Assembly (NCBI GenBank): GCA_017991025.1 | Contig: JAGNMT010000175.1 | Span: 1 to 7,335, forward strand | Origin: Verrucomicrobiales bacterium | Lineage (GTDB): Bacteria > Verrucomicrobiota > Verrucomicrobiia > Verrucomicrobiales > DEV007 | Direction: 5' to 3' | Length of the DNA stretch: 7,335 bases | Shown: one piece after another, positions 6,257 to 7,335 of the stretch | How the letters are laid out: the number at the start of each line of letters is the position of its first letter | How positions within the stretch are numbered: the stretch's first letter is position 1 | The notes under the pieces: generated by a model | Database searches by the model: none | Seen by the model: the letters and a program-made list of their open reading frames with translations, nothing else | Told to the model about the DNA's origin: nothing | Position numbers and translations under genes: made by a program

Positions 6257-6664
6257 ATGAAAGTTACTAAATTGATCGAAAAACTGATGGCAGTCGCCCT
6301 TGTCGGCGCTGCAATTTCCCTCGTGAGCTGTGGAGACACCGTAGAAGGTGTTAAGAGCGATGCCAAGAAGGCGACGGAAGAAGCCACGAAGAAGGTCGAA
6401 AAGGCCTCTGACGCGACCAAAGAAGCGGCTGATAAAACCAAAGAAGCTGCTACCAAAGCTACTGAAGCTGCTACCAAAGCTACTGAAGCCGTGACCGAGA
6501 GTGCCAAAGCCACTGTTGAGGCGGCCAAAGAGACCGTGAACCAAGCGGCCAAGGCTGTCGAATCAGCTACGGCACCTGCTGCACCTGCTGCACCTGCTGC
6601 ACCGGCACCTGCTGCACCTGCTGCACCTGCTGCACCTGCTGCACCTGCTGCTCCGGTTAAGTAA
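6257..6664 (+). CDS. Ala-rich helical lipoprotein with Ala-Pro repeat tail and terminal Lys
   Basis: The 135-residue product has a lipoprotein signal with lipobox LVSC (lipidated Cys25). The next residues are Gly26 and Asp27, so no Asp at +2 would hold it in the inner membrane by the E. coli rule. Residues 28-105 are almost entirely Ala, Lys, Glu and Thr with heptad-like spacing (EAATKAT occurs twice in tandem at 63-76), which predicts a long amphipathic helix or coiled coil. Residues 106-133 are Ala-Pro repeats, expected to be an extended rod, and the chain ends in Val-Lys. The layout resembles the Braun lipoprotein Lpp (lipidated Cys, Ala-rich coiled coil, C-terminal Lys joined to peptidoglycan by L,D-transpeptidases), although Lpp itself is shorter and lacks the Pro tail; a tether role is inference. 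It could instead be a generic envelope or LEA-like stress lipoprotein. ATG at 6257 has no Shine-Dalgarno sequence; a strong terminator follows. Confidence 0.9.
   Translation: MKVTKLIEKLMAVALVGAAISLVSCGDTVEGVKSDAKKATEEATKKVEKASDATKEAADKTKEAATKATEAATKATEAVTESAKATVEAAKETVNQAAKAVESATAPAAPAAPAAPAPAAPAAPAAPAAPAAPVK
6443..6484 (+). repeat. Perfect 21-bp tandem duplication inside the lipoprotein gene
   Basis: Two identical 21-base units (6443-6463 and 6464-6484) each encode EAATKAT, and GAAGC of a further partial copy follows. The unit is exactly one heptad, so copy changes keep both the reading frame and the helical phase. Identity at third codon positions points to a recent duplication rather than selection on protein alone. 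Confidence 0.9.
6572..6655 (+). repeat. 9-bp tandem repeat encoding the Ala-Pro tail
   Basis: The unit GCACCTGCT (Ala-Pro-Ala) occurs three times (6572-6598), is interrupted by GCACCG (6599-6604), then occurs five more times (6605-6649), ending in GCTCCG. All complete copies are identical, including synonymous positions. Slippage by whole units would change tail length by three residues and leave the reading frame and the terminal Val-Lys intact. Confidence 0.93.
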
Positions 6665-6699
6665 TCGAAACGGCAGAATAAGCTTCGTTTTTCCAAAGG

Positions 6700-6733
6700 C
6701 TCCGCGTCGCAAGGCGCGGAGTTTTTTGTTTTT
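6700..6733 (+). terminator. Rho-independent terminator of the lipoprotein gene
   Basis: CTCCGCGTC (6700-6708) pairs with GGCGCGGAG (6713-6721) in a 9-bp stem including one G-U pair, capped by a GCAA tetraloop. Six T residues follow at once (6722-6727), then G and five more T. It begins 36 bases after the lipoprotein stop codon and separates that transcript from the tRNA-Gly gene. Confidence 0.93.
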
Positions 6734-6816
6734 AAAGGGCGTTCTGCCAACGCCCCGGCATCCCGACTGCGAGTTCCTCTTGGTGGGGCAACACGAATTG
6801 CATAGCTTCGGATGAC

Positions 6817-6845
6817 TTCCCCTTGATTCCCCTTCCAAAAAGGGG
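6817..6845 (+). repeat. Direct repeat and hairpin upstream of tRNA-Gly
   Basis: TTCCCCTT occurs at 6817-6824 and again at 6827-6834, a 10-base period. The second copy's CCCCTT (6829-6834) can pair with AAGGGG (6840-6845) across a CCAAA loop; the first copy could compete for the same partner. No T tract follows, so it is not an intrinsic terminator. It sits 29 bases before the tRNA. I find no convincing tRNA promoter; the role is unknown. Confidence 0.4.
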
Positions 6846-6873
6846 CAGTCTATCCGAGTTCGCAGGAATCTGC

Positions 6874-6944
6874 GCGGGTGTCGTTCAATGGTAGGACGCG
6901 AGCTTCCCAAGCTTGAGACCGGAGTTCGATTCTCCGTACCCGCA
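6874..6944 (+). tRNA. tRNA-Gly, anticodon CCC (reads GGG)
   Basis: The full cloverleaf can be drawn. The acceptor GCGGGTG (6874-6880) pairs with TACCCGC (6937-6943), closing with a G-U pair. The D arm is GTTC/GGAC, with GG in its loop. The anticodon stem CGAGC/GCTTG holds loop TTCCCAA with anticodon CCC. The variable loop is AGAC, and the T arm CGGAG/CTCCG holds TTCGATT. The discriminator base is A (6944), and no CCA is encoded (ATTC follows), so CCA must be added by the nucleotidyltransferase. The sequence closely resembles E. coli tRNA-Gly(CCC) except for the discriminator, which is U there. A CCC isoacceptor is usually accessory to UCC, so other glycine tRNAs are expected elsewhere. Confidence 0.96.
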
Positions 6945-7116
6945 TTCAGATGGTTGGGCTGGGGAGTTCGTCGTCCATTCTCGAGAGTTGTTCAGACGGG
7001 ATAAGTCCGACAGGCCCCGGTTGCCGGATCGCCGATCAACCACAACCTGAAATGAGCGCAGTTGAACGGTGCCGCCATTGCCATGTCAAAAGGTCACCAG
7101 AGATTGAATCGTCGTG

Positions 7117-7132
7117 GAAATCCTAAGATTTC
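7117..7132. repeat. Small inverted repeat before the right-edge gene
   Basis: GAAATC and GATTTC form a perfect 6-bp inverted repeat around CTAA, 16 bases before ATG 7149. It could be a leader hairpin or an operator for the putative transpeptidase gene, or chance. The rest of the 204 bases between the tRNA and this gene shows no gene or RNA that I recognise. Confidence 0.3.
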
Positions 7133-7148
7133 TAAACTATCGTCGAAT

Positions 7149-7335
7149 ATGAAGTATTTTCTCGTTCTCCTCTTCAGCCTTTCCGGGGTTGTCTGTCTCG
7201 GTCAGACCTTTGAAATTCCGGCTGCGTCGACGCAGGTTCTTGTCGGGACGGCAGACGGGTGGAATTCCTCGTATGTTAAGCTAACGCTTTTTGAACGGAA
7301 GTCCGGAGGTTGGGCGGTCGTTGGTACGCCCTGGA
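7149..7335 (+). CDS. N-terminus of a putative L,D-transpeptidase-family exported protein, cut by the window edge
   Basis: An open frame from ATG 7149 runs off the right edge after 62 codons. Residues 1-18 look like a signal peptide (MKYFLVLLFSLSGVVCLG, cleavage before Q19); Cys16 lacks a proper lipobox because Gly precedes Val-Val-Cys. The mature start has QVLVGTADGWNSS (29-41), then LTLFERKSGGWAVVGTPW. This strand pattern (Q-x-x-V-T-A-D-x-W, then an aromatic-E-R-x-x-G-x-W-x-x-V-G-x-x-W block) is what I associate with the start of YkuD/ErfK proteins of the COG3786 type. The catalytic His and Cys lie beyond the edge, so the family call is an inference. An in-frame ATG at 7083 would add 22 polar residues; 7149 is preferred because it puts the signal peptide at the N-terminus. 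No Shine-Dalgarno sequence is present. Confidence 0.72.
   Translation, partial: MKYFLVLLFSLSGVVCLGQTFEIPAASTQVLVGTADGWNSSYVKLTLFERKSGGWAVVGTPW

Noticed and set aside
6572..6655. Repeat tract considered as a CRISPR-like or other repeat array
   Set aside because: Units are 9 bp without spacers and lie in frame inside a gene with a normal stop codon and terminator.
6196..6750. 184-residue minus-strand frame with a long Gly-Ala repeat
   Set aside because: It is the complement of the Ala-Pro repeat of the lipoprotein, and it runs through the terminator hairpin. The plus strand has the signal peptide, lipobox and terminator in the correct order.
7083..7148. Upstream in-frame ATG for the right-edge gene
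   Set aside because: It adds 22 polar residues (including an Arg-Arg pair without a full twin-arginine motif) ahead of a complete signal peptide; the start at 7149 is simpler.

Overview
The window reads as a chromosomal stretch of a Gram-negative (diderm) bacterium of moderate-to-high GC. Two encoded lipoproteins with clear lipoboxes, several Sec signal peptides and L,D-transpeptidases point to a diderm envelope. The small exported protein family at 2278-3225, the general style of the proteins, and the lack of Shine-Dalgarno sequences before all eight visible starts make me favour the Verrucomicrobiota/PVC group. That assignment is an inference from pattern memory, not a computed result.

Layout from left to right. 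A minus-strand exported protein of unknown function runs off the left edge (1-752; it has no stop in the window). Upstream of it on the same strand are a two-hairpin transcript end (864-922), rpsT for ribosomal protein bS20 (944-1216), an rpsT promoter whose -35 box lies across the end of the previous gene, and a YkuD-type L,D-transpeptidase lipoprotein (1274-2062). An AT-rich divergent region with an 11-bp inverted repeat separates this block from a plus-strand exported protein of unknown function (2278-3225). That gene converges on a stand-alone trpB (3252-4463, minus). The small SRP RNA gene ffs (about 4541-4632, plus) follows and converges on a stand-alone leuC (4652-6079, minus). A plus-strand Ala-rich helical lipoprotein with an Ala-Pro repeat tail (6257-6664) ends at a strong terminator, then come tRNA-Gly(CCC) (6874-6944) and the first 62 codons of a second putative L,D-transpeptidase-family protein (7149 to the right edge).

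Together the genes are mostly housekeeping: translation (rpsT, tRNA-Gly), protein export (ffs), amino-acid synthesis (trpB, leuC, each without its usual partner alongside) and envelope. The most interesting lead is the 135-residue lipoprotein. It has a lipidated Cys, a heptad-like helix, an extended Ala-Pro tail and a C-terminal lysine, and one certain and one probable L,D-transpeptidase are encoded nearby. This is the architecture expected of a Braun-lipoprotein-like tether between outer membrane and peptidoglycan, but the link is a hypothesis. No mobile element, CRISPR array, phage gene or defence system is visible, and no stretch over 300 bases lacks a gene.
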